A DNA stretch of 37,561 nucleotides from Clostridia bacterium. Its GTDB lineage: Bacteria > Bacillota > Clostridia > TANB77 > CAG-508. The stretch is taken from NCBI GenBank assembly GCA_022792135.1, contig JAAWAM010000028.1, positions 1 through 37,561 of the forward strand, read 5' to 3'. Under the pieces are notes generated by a model. That model worked only from the letters and a program-made list of their open reading frames with translations. It had not been told where the DNA came from and made no database searches. Positions within the stretch are counted from its first letter, which is position 1, and every line of letters starts with the position of its first letter. This document shows positions 25,918 through 34,314 of this stretch, piece after piece. Position numbers and translations under genes: made by a program.

Positions 25918-26305
25918 ATGGAAAGCTATCAAGGAAATGCCAGTAAAACAATAAAAAATATAGGAAAAGGAATAGGAATTGCTTTCATTTCAACCATAGT
26001 ATTCTTACTAATATTTGCAATTATATTAACTTATACAAATGTAAGCGAAAACACCATAACACCTGTAATTATAATAGTAACAGCAATAAGTATATTACTT
26101 CGGAAGCTCAATTGGAAATGGAAAGATTAAAAAGAATGGGATAATAAATGGAGGTATGATAGGAGGAAGTTACCTACTTATTCTTTATATGATTTCTAGT
26201 CTTTTAAATTGGAAATTTAGCTTGAATTGGCAAAGTATTATTATGATAGTAGTTGGAATCATTTTTGGAATATTAGGAGGAATAATAGGCGTAAATAAGA
26301 AGTAA
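25918..26305 (+). CDS. TIGR04086/DUF3792 family membrane protein, read through a +1 frameshift at CGG
   Basis: Joined across CGGA at 26101-26104 this encodes a 128-residue protein with four transmembrane helices, matching the TIGR04086 (DUF3792) family found in Clostridia, often near Sec accessory genes. The first frame gives two helices, with TNVSEN in the loop between them, and ends at 26130 after 70 residues. The second frame gives GSSIGNGKIKKNG and two more helices with the closing GILGGIIGVNKK. The join reads AISILLGSSIG, where the family normally has a glycine after an SILIG/SILLG helix end. ATG 25918 follows AAAGGA with 9-base spacing. No function is known. Confidence 0.78.
26101..26104 (+). 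other. Putative +1 recoding site CGGA (TIGR04086 gene)
   Basis: The zero frame reads TTA CTT CGG AAG CTC and ends nine codons after the CGG. Skipping C gives CTT GGA AGC TCA and restores the conserved second half. This is codon 62 of the gene. The P-site codon CTT is a known +1-slippery codon, unlike ATA and TAT at the other two sites. Confidence 0.75.
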
Positions 26306-26328
26306 AGAATTTAAAAATAAAAGAAACG

Positions 26329-26402
26329 AAAATGGAATTGTCGAATTTTGCGGTCAAAAGTTTAGAAAAAAACAGCAAAAATAATTGACAACTCCATTTT
26401 TT
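26329..26402 (+). terminator. Probable terminator after the TIGR04086 gene
   Basis: AAAATGGAATTGTC (26329-26342) can pair, with one mismatch, with GACAACTCCATTTT (26387-26400), followed by T. The 44-nt loop is long, so confidence is moderate. The 3' arm overlaps the TTGACA of the next promoter. Confidence 0.55.
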
Positions 26403-26417
26403 GTCATTATAATGACA
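26385..26417 (+). promoter_or_regulatory. Consensus promoter with a 16-bp palindrome over the -10 box
   Basis: TTGACA (26385-26390), a 17-bp spacer and TATAAT (26408-26413), a full consensus match. The -10 lies inside the perfect palindrome TGTCATTATAATGACA (26402-26417), a plausible repressor operator. It drives the exported-protein operon starting at 26558, with a leader of about 140 bases. Confidence 0.8.
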
Positions 26418-26557
26418 TTATATTTTCTGATTAATTTTATCATTTTAGTAAAAATTTAAATCCCCAAAAGGGAATCAATTTATTATTTTCATTCAATTAA
26501 AAAAATCTTAAAAAAATCCAAAAAGAGAAAGAATACAAAATGAAAGGAGGCAGGCTT

Positions 26558-27145
26558 TTGCCCAAAAAGAAAAAAATAATACTAACAGTGGCCATTTTAG
26601 GCATTACTTTGTTAGCATTTATAGGAGGACAGACCTATGATAAATATAGTACAGGAGTAAAAGGGGAAGGAATGGCAGAAGTGGCCACATGGAATTTTAA
26701 AATAAATGGACAAAAAGAACAAGTACAATCCATCCCACTAATCTCCACTTGCCATAATGAAACATTAGTAAATCATAAAATCGCTCCAGGAACAAGTGGA
26801 AGCTTTAATATTAGGATAGATGCAACAGGTTCCGATGTTGGAATTCAATATCATATTAGGTTTTCAAACGAAAGCAACAAACCAACTAACTTAAGATTTG
26901 AATATGAAAATGTAGAATATAATGCAATCCAAGAATTGCAAAATAATTTATCAGGAGTCATAAAGGCAAATGATGAGGACAAGCAAAGAATATTCAATAT
27001 TAAGTGGAAATGGGATTATGAAACTGGAAACAATGAAACAGAAATAGCAGAAAATGACCGTATTGATACACAAGATGCACAGCAATTCCAAAACTATACA
27101 TTTTATGTAACTATCACAGGAACACAAATAAAACCAGCAGAATAG
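26558..27145 (+). CDS. Exported protein, possibly TasA/camelysin-like, first of three
   Basis: The product (195 residues) has a basic N terminus and one hydrophobic helix (IILTVAILGITLLAFIGG), then TYDKYSTGVKGEGMAEVATW and a beta-rich domain with APGTSGSFNIRID and YHIRFSNES. This arrangement recalls the SipW-dependent TasA/camelysin beta-sandwich family of surface fibre proteins, but the similarity is only in pattern and I would not assign a name. The most likely start is TTG 26558, 7 bases after AAAGGAGG (26543-26550). An in-frame ATG at 26540 lies before that site and has none of its own. Two more exported proteins follow in the same direction. Confidence 0.75.
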   Translation: MPKKKKIILTVAILGITLLAFIGGQTYDKYSTGVKGEGMAEVATWNFKINGQKEQVQSIPLISTCHNETLVNHKIAPGTSGSFNIRIDATGSDVGIQYHIRFSNESNKPTNLRFEYENVEYNAIQELQNNLSGVIKANDEDKQRIFNIKWKWDYETGNNETEIAENDRIDTQDAQQFQNYTFYVTITGTQIKPAE

Positions 27146-27175
27146 AAAAATACAAAGCAAGTAAAGGAGGCAAAA

Positions 27176-27685
27176 GTGGAAGAAAACTCAAAAAATGAAA
27201 AAAGAAAAATAACCTTAATTATTATTTGGAGTATGGTTTTTATTTTTTTCTTTTCAGGACTTAGTATGGGAAAAGAATTTAGTAAAATCACTTTAGAAGG
27301 AAAAGCACAAGTGGCAGAGCCAATTTTAAAAGTAGAAAGTGACAAAACAATTAAAATAAAACACTTAGAGGATATAGGAATCTATCAATTTAAAATAAAA
27401 AATTATGACGAAACAGGAAACGTAACACAAGTTGATTTAGAATATGAAATTGAAATTTTAGCAGATAGCAATAAGAATATTTCTTTAAAGATTTATAAAG
27501 AAAATCAGGAATTAAAAATTAGTAAAAACAAAACAGAAAAATTTTTAATCACAAAAGAGGAAAAACAAGAAGATAATTATAAAATAGAGATAACTTGTAA
27601 CAAAGCAGCAATAGAAGAATTAATACAAGAAATACAAATTAAAGTGCATTCCAAACAAAAAGGAAATAGACAAGCAGAAGGATAA
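27176..27685 (+). CDS. Exported protein with one N-terminal helix, second of three
   Basis: 169 residues starting at GTG 27176 after AAAGGAGG. A hydrophobic segment (LIIIWSMVFIFFFSGL, about residues 13-28) is followed by an external beta-rich domain with LEGKAQVAEPILKVESD and alternating hydrophobic strands, ending in a basic tail. Its layout, including a G-x-A-x-VA-x-P motif shortly after the helix, parallels the first protein of the operon (GEGMAEVATW), so the two may be distant paralogs that co-assemble. No enzymatic motif is present and function is unknown. Confidence 0.72.
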   Translation: MEENSKNEKRKITLIIIWSMVFIFFFSGLSMGKEFSKITLEGKAQVAEPILKVESDKTIKIKHLEDIGIYQFKIKNYDETGNVTQVDLEYEIEILADSNKNISLKIYKENQELKISKNKTEKFLITKEEKQEDNYKIEITCNKAAIEELIQEIQIKVHSKQKGNRQAEG

Positions 27686-27704
27686 AAAAGGAGAGAGCAA
27701 TAAA

Positions 27705-28181
27705 ATGAAGAAAAAAATAGTTTTTTTTGGTATGGTCATATTCATCATTATGATAAATACAAATGTGAATGCTAAATATTTGCTAGAATATACCCATACA
27801 ATAGCCAACATAGAAATAGACCAAATACCACCCAAAGTTGAATTAATAAGTGTAATCAATACCCAGACAGCTAACAAAACCTATGAGAACCAAACAAATT
27901 CCCTAATTGTAACTATAAAAATAGAAGAAAAAAACATTCAAAAAAATAATTTTAATCAAGACTATGTGGAAGTTTTAGTTGGAGATAAAAAACTAGAACC
28001 AGAAAAATATGAAATCATAAAAGTAGAACAAACAAGCAAAATAGTATTATATAACATAAAATTGCATAAAATAGTAGGAGAAGAAAATCTTAAAATAAAA
28101 GTAAAAGAAGGAACCATAGAAGATATTTCAAACAACAAGAATCAAGAACAAATATTTGCAATTGGGATAAAAAGTAAATAA
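27705..28181 (+). CDS. Secreted Ig-like protein with signal peptide, third of three
   Basis: 158 residues. A classical signal peptide (MKKKIVFFGMVIFIIMINTNVNA, written to the likely A-K cleavage as KKKIV to NVNA) is followed by KYLLEYTHTIA and a single Ig-like domain that opens with IPPKVELISV and ends with VKEGTIEDISNN, a pattern common in bacterial Ig-like modules. No anchor is visible, so it may be released or bound by its operon partners. The ribosome binding site is AAAGGAG. Confidence 0.7.
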   Translation: MKKKIVFFGMVIFIIMINTNVNAKYLLEYTHTIANIEIDQIPPKVELISVINTQTANKTYENQTNSLIVTIKIEEKNIQKNNFNQDYVEVLVGDKKLEPEKYEIIKVEQTSKIVLYNIKLHKIVGEENLKIKVKEGTIEDISNNKNQEQIFAIGIKSK

Positions 28182-28194
28182 TTTAGAAAAACAG

Positions 28195-28223
28195 TTGATA
28201 TTTTTTCCATTTTAATATAAAAT
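28195..28223 (+). promoter_or_regulatory. Probable promoter of the HD-domain/secDF operon
   Basis: TTGATA (28195-28200), a 17-bp spacer and TAAAAT (28218-28223), 29 bases before the ATG at 28253. A TATAAA overlaps with a shorter spacer. Confidence 0.5.
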
Positions 28224-28252
28224 CTAAAAGACTAAATAGAAGGAGGGACAAA

Positions 28253-28912
28253 ATGGTTACGCTAGAAGAAGTAAGAAAAAATGAAGAGGTGGAAGCACTC
28301 ATAAAAGGTGCTCAAAAACAATTAGATGGTCTGGGGTATACAGAACATAGTCATAGGCATATTTCGATTGTATCGAAAAGAGCAGGAGATATTTTAGAAA
28401 AATTAGGATATCCAGAAAGAACAGTAGAGCTTACAAGAATAGCAGGATATCTACATGATATTGGAAACTGTGTGAACCGAACGGATCATGCCCATAGTGG
28501 AGCAATCATAGCCTACCATATCTTAAAAGATATGGGAATGCCAGTAGAAGAAAGAACAGAAATTATGATGGCAATTGGAAATCACGATGAAAAAACAGGA
28601 ACAGCAGTAAGTGATCTATCAGCAGCAATTATCTTGGCTGATAAATCAGACGTGCATAGAAACAGAGTCACAAATACTAATCTTTCAACCTTCGATATAC
28701 ACGATAGAGTCAATTATGCTGTAACAAATGCCGATTTAAGACTAGATAGCGAAAATAGAAAAGTTATATTAGACCTAACAATAGATACCAAATTATGTCC
28801 AGTATTGGACTATTTTGAAATATTTATGGACAGAACCATGATGAGTAAATATGCAGCAAAATATTTAAAAATATGGTTTGAACTAGTAATTAACGGAACT
28901 AAATTATTATAA
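28253..28912 (+). CDS. HD-domain phosphohydrolase-like protein
   Basis: 219 residues with an HD domain. The core is YLHDIGNC (H68, D69), preceded by EHSHRHI (residues 31-37) and followed by RTDHAHSGAIIAYHIL and MAIGNHDEKTG, which supply the remaining metal-binding histidines and aspartate. The later ILADKSDVHRNRV motif is typical of small clostridial HD proteins. Substrates of such enzymes range from nucleotides to cyclic dinucleotides, and nothing here narrows it down. It lies 14 bases upstream of secD with a strong AGAAGGAGG ribosome binding site. Confidence 0.82.
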   Translation: MVTLEEVRKNEEVEALIKGAQKQLDGLGYTEHSHRHISIVSKRAGDILEKLGYPERTVELTRIAGYLHDIGNCVNRTDHAHSGAIIAYHILKDMGMPVEERTEIMMAIGNHDEKTGTAVSDLSAAIILADKSDVHRNRVTNTNLSTFDIHDRVNYAVTNADLRLDSENRKVILDLTIDTKLCPVLDYFEIFMDRTMMSKYAAKYLKIWFELVINGTKLL

Positions 28913-28925
28913 TGGAGGAAATATC

Positions 28926-30368
28926 ATGAGAAAAATAAAAATATTAACAATTATATTAGCAATTGTACTCGTTACAATGGTAGCTTTCTGGGGAATCTAT
29001 GTTCCTACGCAAAATAGAATGGAAAACAAAGTAGAAGGATATTCCTATGCTATGGATTTAAAAGGCAGCAGAAACATCCGATTAAAAGTGGATGATTCAA
29101 GCAAAACAATCATCAAAGACAAAGAGGGGAAAGAAGTAGAAAATTCGCAAAACTTAACAGAGGAAGAAATAGCAGAAAAAGGATATACCAAAGAAGAAAT
29201 ACCATATAACACACAAGAGGTAAAAAAAGAAGAAAATTATAAGCAAGTCAAAAAAATAATAGAACAAAGATTAAAACAAATGGGAGTAAACAACTATATC
29301 ATTAAATTAGATGGACAAGCAGGAGACATCGTAGTTGAAATTCCAGAAAATGCTACAACAGATGCCATCGTAAGTAATTTAGGAACAACGGGAAAATTTG
29401 AAATAATAGATTCCCAAACAAATGAAGTATTAATGGATAATAAAGATATTCAATTAGCCAATGTTATGTATGGTTCTGATTCAAGCACGACAACACAATC
29501 AGGAACCATGGTATATCTAAATATTGAATTTACGAAAGAAGGAACCAAAAAATTAGAAGATATCAGTAACCAATATAGAAAAACGGAAAATTCAGAAGGT
29601 GTTAAGAATACAGATAATACAGAGAATACAGAGAATACAGAGGAAACACAAAACACAGAAACAACAGAAAAGAAAATAACCATGAAAATAGATGACCAAG
29701 AAATCATGTCTACTAGTTTTGATGAAACCCTAAAAACAGGAAAACTACAATTATCAATTGGAAGTAGTACAACTGATACAACAACTTTACAAGGTTATGT
29801 AGCACAAGCTACCAATATGGCAATCGTGTTAGACAATGGAAAAATGCCTGTAAAATATCAAATACAAGAAAATAAATATATAGCATCAGATATTACAAGT
29901 GATGAACTACAAATGGTAGTTTATATCATGATTGGAATAATAGCAATTTCATTCATATTGCTAATGATAAAATATCGATTTATGGGAATATTAGGAGCAA
30001 TATCTTATATTGGTTTTACTGCCTTGTTCTTATTATTAATTCGATATGCTAATGTTAGCTTATCCATAGAAGGAATCTTAGGAATTGCGATTATTTTAAT
30101 CCTAAACAATCTATTTATAAACCAATTATTTGGAAAATTAAAAAAACATAAGATAGATGAAAGAATAGTAAAAAATAAGGTAAAAGAAACGTATCAAGAA
30201 TTCTTTATCAAAATAGTACCAATTTGTATAGCAGTGATTATTTTCTGTTTTATGCAATGGGAGCCTATTAGTAGCTTTGGAATGGTAATGTTCTGGGGAA
30301 TTGCATTAATGGCTATTTATCACTTTATCATAACAAATAATTTATTAAAAATAAAAGCTAGTAAATAG
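28926..30368 (+). CDS. secD: Protein translocase subunit SecD (divergent)
   Basis: 480 residues. The first transmembrane helix (about 7-27) is followed by a long external region with the SecD signatures YAMDLKGSRNIRLKV (normally GLDLxGG), a P1-like segment with RLKQMGVNNYIIKLDG, and GTTGKFEIIDSQ. Next come a P1-head part, then five C-terminal helices with KYRFMGILGAISY and NNLFINQ. The canonical glycine pair and the membrane charge motifs are weakened compared with typical SecD, so it is divergent. A 9-bp tandem repeat inserts an NTE-rich stretch at about residues 228-239. secF follows after 13 bases. The Sec accessory function is the use of the proton gradient to pull proteins out of the translocon. 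Confidence 0.82.
   Translation: MRKIKILTIILAIVLVTMVAFWGIYVPTQNRMENKVEGYSYAMDLKGSRNIRLKVDDSSKTIIKDKEGKEVENSQNLTEEEIAEKGYTKEEIPYNTQEVKKEENYKQVKKIIEQRLKQMGVNNYIIKLDGQAGDIVVEIPENATTDAIVSNLGTTGKFEIIDSQTNEVLMDNKDIQLANVMYGSDSSTTTQSGTMVYLNIEFTKEGTKKLEDISNQYRKTENSEGVKNTDNTENTENTEETQNTETTEKKITMKIDDQEIMSTSFDETLKTGKLQLSIGSSTTDTTTLQGYVAQATNMAIVLDNGKMPVKYQIQENKYIASDITSDELQMVVYIMIGIIAISFILLMIKYRFMGILGAISYIGFTALFLLLIRYANVSLSIEGILGIAIILILNNLFINQLFGKLKKHKIDERIVKNKVKETYQEFFIKIVPICIAVIIFCFMQWEPISSFGMVMFWGIALMAIYHFIITNNLLKIKASK
29607..29642 (+). repeat. Four tandem 9-bp repeats within secD
   Basis: AATACAGAG is repeated four times (the first copy ends in T instead of G), encoding Asn-Thr-Asp/Glu units. It makes a flexible acidic loop in the external domain and is a site where repeat number can vary by whole codons without a frameshift. 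Confidence 0.9.
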
Positions 30369-30381
30369 GAGGAAAAGAAAG

Positions 30382-31038
30382 ATGAAACAAATCATGAAAA
30401 AACAAAAAATAGGAATAGCAATAATACTTGTTATCATTTTAGTTGGAATTGCTATTACACTTACTGTGGGATTTAATTTTGATTTAAGGTGGGAAGCAAC
30501 TCAAAAAATAGAATTATATTTAGCCAAAGAATTTGCGATCTCTGATATCAAACAAATCGTACAACAGGTCATACCAAATCAAGCTATTAGGATACAAAAG
30601 GTGGAAGTATATGAGGATACAGTCAGTATCCTAGCAAAAGAAATAACAGAAGAACAAAAACAAGAGATTGTAACTAAAATAAATGAAACATATGGAACGC
30701 AATTATCAGCAGAAAATATTCCAATGACATCAATTCCACATACAAGAGGAAGAGATTTAGTAAAACCATATATTTTGCCATTTACAATTGTAACTGTTAT
30801 TATTTTAGGATATATGGCAGTAAGATATAGAAAGTTAGGAGCTGTAAAAATAGTTAGCAAAGTAGCAATTATTTCTATCTTAGCACAAGCAGTATTATTT
30901 AGTATCCTAGCAATAACTAGAATTCCAGTAGGAAGACTAACCATACCAATGGTAATTTTAGTGTATTTATTTATATTAATGGTTTTAACAACTCAATATG
31001 AAAAACAACTAAAAGCAAAAAAAGAAGAAAATAAATAA
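30382..31038 (+). CDS. secF: Protein translocase subunit SecF (short, divergent)
   Basis: 218 residues, clearly shorter than the roughly 290-320 of usual SecF. It keeps the first helix and a following GFNFDLRWE (usually G-x-DF-x-GG), a compact external domain with EVYEDTVSILAKEI, and then about three helices with VKPYILPFTIV and VRYRKLGAVKIV. The C-terminal part of the six-helix core appears reduced. Its position directly after secD and the TAGGAGG ribosome binding site overlapping the secD stop support the assignment. Pairing with the equally divergent SecD suggests a co-evolved reduced SecDF. Confidence 0.75.
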   Translation: MKQIMKKQKIGIAIILVIILVGIAITLTVGFNFDLRWEATQKIELYLAKEFAISDIKQIVQQVIPNQAIRIQKVEVYEDTVSILAKEITEEQKQEIVTKINETYGTQLSAENIPMTSIPHTRGRDLVKPYILPFTIVTVIILGYMAVRYRKLGAVKIVSKVAIISILAQAVLFSILAITRIPVGRLTIPMVILVYLFILMVLTTQYEKQLKAKKEENK

Positions 31039-31044
31039 AAGTAG

Positions 31045-31071
31045 AAACCTAGCAAAAAGCTAGGTTTTTTT
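31045..31071 (+). terminator. Terminator of the secDF operon
   Basis: AAACCTAGC (31045-31053) pairs perfectly with GCTAGGTTT (31059-31067) around AAAAA, followed by T. Confidence 0.92.
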
Positions 31072-31113
31072 CGATAAGAAAAAAGTTCGACTTTAATTTT
31101 TTTATAAAAAAAC

Positions 31114-31143
31114 TATACAAATTAAAAAAAGTAATGATATAAT
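31114..31143 (+). promoter_or_regulatory. Promoter of the mutL-miaA operon
   Basis: TATACA (31114-31119), an 18-bp spacer and TATAAT (31138-31143), with the mutL start 40 bases on. Confidence 0.6.
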
Positions 31144-31182
31144 AAGAATCAAAGGTATCATGACAAAAAAATGGAGGAAAAA

Positions 31183-33366
31183 ATGGGAAATATAGTTTTG
31201 TTAGATGAATTAACAATTAATAAAATAGCAGCAGGTGAAGTAATAGAAAGACCAGCATCTGTGATTAAAGAAATGGTAGAAAACTCAATTGATGCAGGAG
31301 CAACCAACATAACAGTAGAAATTAAAAATGGAGGAATCTCTTATATAAAAGTAATCGATAATGGGAAAGGAATTGCTAAAGATGACTTAGAAATTGCTTT
31401 TGAAAGACACGCAACAAGTAAAATTAGGTCAGCAGATGACCTAGATACCGTTACTTCTATGGGATTTAGAGGGGAAGCTTTAGCCAGTATTGCAGCAATT
31501 GCCAAGGTAGAATTAATAGCCAAAACAGAACAACAAGAAATCGGATACAAAATAGTTGTAGAGGGAGGAAATGTTTTAGAAAAAGAAGAGGCAGGATGTC
31601 GAACAGGAACAACCATTACGGTGAAAAATTTATTCTTCAATACACCAGTTCGTTATAAATTCCTAAAAAAAGATTATACAGAATCAGGATACATTGAAGA
31701 TGTTATCACAAGAATTGCATTAGTGAATCCAAACATAGCAATCAAATTGATTAATACGGGAAAAACTGTTATCCAAACCAATGGAAATGGGGATTTAAAA
31801 AGTGTGATTTATAGTATTTATGGAAAAGATATTGCCAATGGGATTAGGGAAGTTACTTACCAATATGAAGATATTCAGATAACAGGGGTCGTTGGAAAAC
31901 CAGAAATTGCAAGGTCTAATCGTTCCAACCAATTGTTTTTTGTGAACAAGCGATACATCAAAGACAAAACCTTAACAGCGGCAACTGAGCAAGCTTATAA
32001 AGGACTCATCCCAATTGGAAAATTTGGCTTTGTTGTCCTAAACTTAAAGGTAAATCCAGCAAAAGTAGATGTTAATGTACACCCAGCAAAATTAGAAGTT
32101 AGATTTCAAGAAGAAAACAAGATATTCCAGTCAATTTATCATGCGATAAAAGATACATTACTAAAAGGAGAGTTAGTAGCTAATACAGAAAAAACAAATG
32201 TAGAAGCAGAAAAAATAATTGACAGAAATGGATTAAGTTTTGAAGAAAGGCTAAAAAACTTAAGAGAATCTAAAAAAGAGAATCAAAATGGAGGATTATT
32301 TTCTTTCCGAAAGCAAAATGAAAAACAAATCGAAAAATACACAGAGGAAGAAAGTAAAATAAAAACAAATATTTTAGAAGAGAGAGAACCAAACAAGAAA
32401 CAAGAGGTAGTAGAACCAACACAAGCAGTATCGGCCTTACCACAAAGAGAAACCATACCAGAAGTGGGACAACCAATTAACACAGCAGATGTTCTAGAAC
32501 AGCTAAGGCAGATGAAAGAAGAAATGGAAGAAGAATTAAAAGAAAAAGAAAGTACTTCTAATAGGTTAAAAGAGCCAGAACAAGAATATAAACTTGAAAA
32601 AGAACAAGAGCAAAACAAAGAAGAAGGAAAGCAGCAAGAGGCATCAGAAAACTTCCAAGATATGTATACCAAACTATTTGGAAAGGTAGTAACCCAACCA
32701 AGAAAAGAAACACCAGAAGAAATGGCAAATGCAGTGGATATGTTCAAAGACAATGTTTCCATGTTTGAAGAACAAGAAGAATTTCAAAAGCCAAACTATA
32801 AATTCATAGGAATTGTTTTTAAAACTTATATCATATTAGAAATGGACCAAGAAATGTACCTATTAGACCAACACGCTGCCCATGAAAGAATTATGTATGA
32901 AAAAGTAAAGAAGAATTACTATAGCCAAACGACAAAAGACTCGCAATTGTTATTATTACCAGATATCATCACATTAACACATAAGGAAATGGAGATTGCC
33001 AAAGAAAACATGAAAATGTTTGAACAAGCGGGATTTTGCCTAGAAGAATTTGGAGAAAACACAATAAAATTAACAGGTGTACCAACGATATGTATCGATT
33101 TAGATACCAAAGAATTATTCTTAGAGACATTAGACGAAATTAATACCGTAGCAAGAACAGCCAAACAAGAAAAAGAAGAAAAATTTATTGCAACAGTAGC
33201 TTGTAAAGCAGCAGTAAAAGCCAATATGGCATTATCCATGGAAGAAGTACAAAATCTAATGGAGCAATTACTAAAATTGCCAAATCCATTTACCTGTCCA
33301 CATGGAAGACCAACTGCTATTAAAATGACAAAATATGATATAGAAAGAAAATTTGCAAGAAAATAA
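31183..33366 (+). CDS. mutL: DNA mismatch repair protein MutL (endonuclease type)
   Basis: 727 residues. The GHKL ATPase domain has INKIAAGEVIERP, DNGKGI and the SMGFRGEAL lid. A long linker of about 200 residues rich in E, K and Q (about 350-540) leads to the C-terminal dimerisation domain. That domain keeps DQHA-x2-E-x4-E (DQHAAHERIMYE, from residue 562), ACKAAVKA and CPHGRP, so it is a nicking MutL as in organisms without MutH. I start at ATG 31183, which GGAGG (31173-31177) serves with 5-base spacing; ATG 31171 would contain that site. MutS does not precede it here, although mutS-mutL-miaA is the common order. Confidence 0.96.
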   Translation: MGNIVLLDELTINKIAAGEVIERPASVIKEMVENSIDAGATNITVEIKNGGISYIKVIDNGKGIAKDDLEIAFERHATSKIRSADDLDTVTSMGFRGEALASIAAIAKVELIAKTEQQEIGYKIVVEGGNVLEKEEAGCRTGTTITVKNLFFNTPVRYKFLKKDYTESGYIEDVITRIALVNPNIAIKLINTGKTVIQTNGNGDLKSVIYSIYGKDIANGIREVTYQYEDIQITGVVGKPEIARSNRSNQLFFVNKRYIKDKTLTAATEQAYKGLIPIGKFGFVVLNLKVNPAKVDVNVHPAKLEVRFQEENKIFQSIYHAIKDTLLKGELVANTEKTNVEAEKIIDRNGLSFEERLKNLRESKKENQNGGLFSFRKQNEKQIEKYTEEESKIKTNILEEREPNKKQEVVEPTQAVSALPQRETIPEVGQPINTADVLEQLRQMKEEMEEELKEKESTSNRLKEPEQEYKLEKEQEQNKEEGKQQEASENFQDMYTKLFGKVVTQPRKETPEEMANAVDMFKDNVSMFEEQEEFQKPNYKFIGIVFKTYIILEMDQEMYLLDQHAAHERIMYEKVKKNYYSQTTKDSQLLLLPDIITLTHKEMEIAKENMKMFEQAGFCLEEFGENTIKLTGVPTICIDLDTKELFLETLDEINTVARTAKQEKEEKFIATVACKAAVKANMALSMEEVQNLMEQLLKLPNPFTCPHGRPTAIKMTKYDIERKFARK

Positions 33367-33393
33367 AAAATTGAATTTGGCAAGGAGGAAAAA

Positions 33394-34314
33394 ATGCAAA
33401 AAGAAAAAGTAATTGTAATATGCGGACCCACCGCATCTGGGAAAACAGCACTATCCATAGAACTAGCCAAAAGAATACAAGGAGAGATTGTTTCTTGTGA
33501 CTCTATGCAAATTTATCAAGAAATGGATCTTGGAACAGCCAAACCAACAAAGGAAGAAACACAAGGAATTCAGCATCATTTAATTGATTTTGTTTCGCCA
33601 GATGAAAGATATAGTGTAGCAGATTATAAAAAAGATGCGAAAAGAGCAATCAAAGAAATACTACAAAAAGGAAAAACACCGATTGTAGTAGGAGGAACAG
33701 GGTTATACATAGATAGTTTGATTTATGAAATTGAATATCAAAATATAGAGTTTGACGAAACGTATAGAGAAGAATTAGAAAAACAAGTACAGGAAAAGGG
33801 CTTAGAAGAACTTTATCAGCAAGCTAAGAAAATAGATCCAGAGGCCATACAAAAAATTAGCAAAAAGGATAAAAAAAGAATCCTAAGAATTTTAGAAATT
33901 TATCATGCAACAGGAAAAAACAAGACAGAACAAGAAAAAGAATCGAGAAAAAAGGAAGTGGAATATGACTACCAAGTATATGCTTTGAATTGGGAAAGGG
34001 ACAAGCTATATGAAAGAATTAACAAAAGAGTGGATATGATGATGGAACAAGGACTGATTGAAGAAGTAGAAGAAATCTATCATAAATACGATAAATTTCC
34101 AACTGCAATGCAAGGACTAGGATATAAAGAGGTAGTAGAATATTTAGAGGGAAAAACAACAAAAGAAGAAATGACAGAAAAAATCAAACAAGAAACTAGG
34201 AGATATGCTAAGAGACAGTTGACGTGGTTTCGCAAAAACAAACAAACGATATGGCTAGAGGCACAAGAAGAATTACAAAATAATATACAAATTATTTTGG
34301 AGGGTTTAAATTGA
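33394..34314 (+). CDS. miaA: tRNA dimethylallyltransferase MiaA
   Basis: 306 residues. The enzyme adds a dimethylallyl group to A37 of UNN-decoding tRNAs (i6A). Motifs are CGPTASGKTALSIELA, the DSMQIYQEMDLGTAKP substrate loop, and GGTGLYIDSLIY. An AMQGLGYKEVVEYL block is near the C terminus, followed by RRYAKRQLTWFR. It follows mutL by 27 bases with AAGGAGG. Its stop overlaps the next start. Confidence 0.97.
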   Translation: MQKEKVIVICGPTASGKTALSIELAKRIQGEIVSCDSMQIYQEMDLGTAKPTKEETQGIQHHLIDFVSPDERYSVADYKKDAKRAIKEILQKGKTPIVVGGTGLYIDSLIYEIEYQNIEFDETYREELEKQVQEKGLEELYQQAKKIDPEAIQKISKKDKKRILRILEIYHATGKNKTEQEKESRKKEVEYDYQVYALNWERDKLYERINKRVDMMMEQGLIEEVEEIYHKYDKFPTAMQGLGYKEVVEYLEGKTTKEEMTEKIKQETRRYAKRQLTWFRKNKQTIWLEAQEELQNNIQIILEGLN

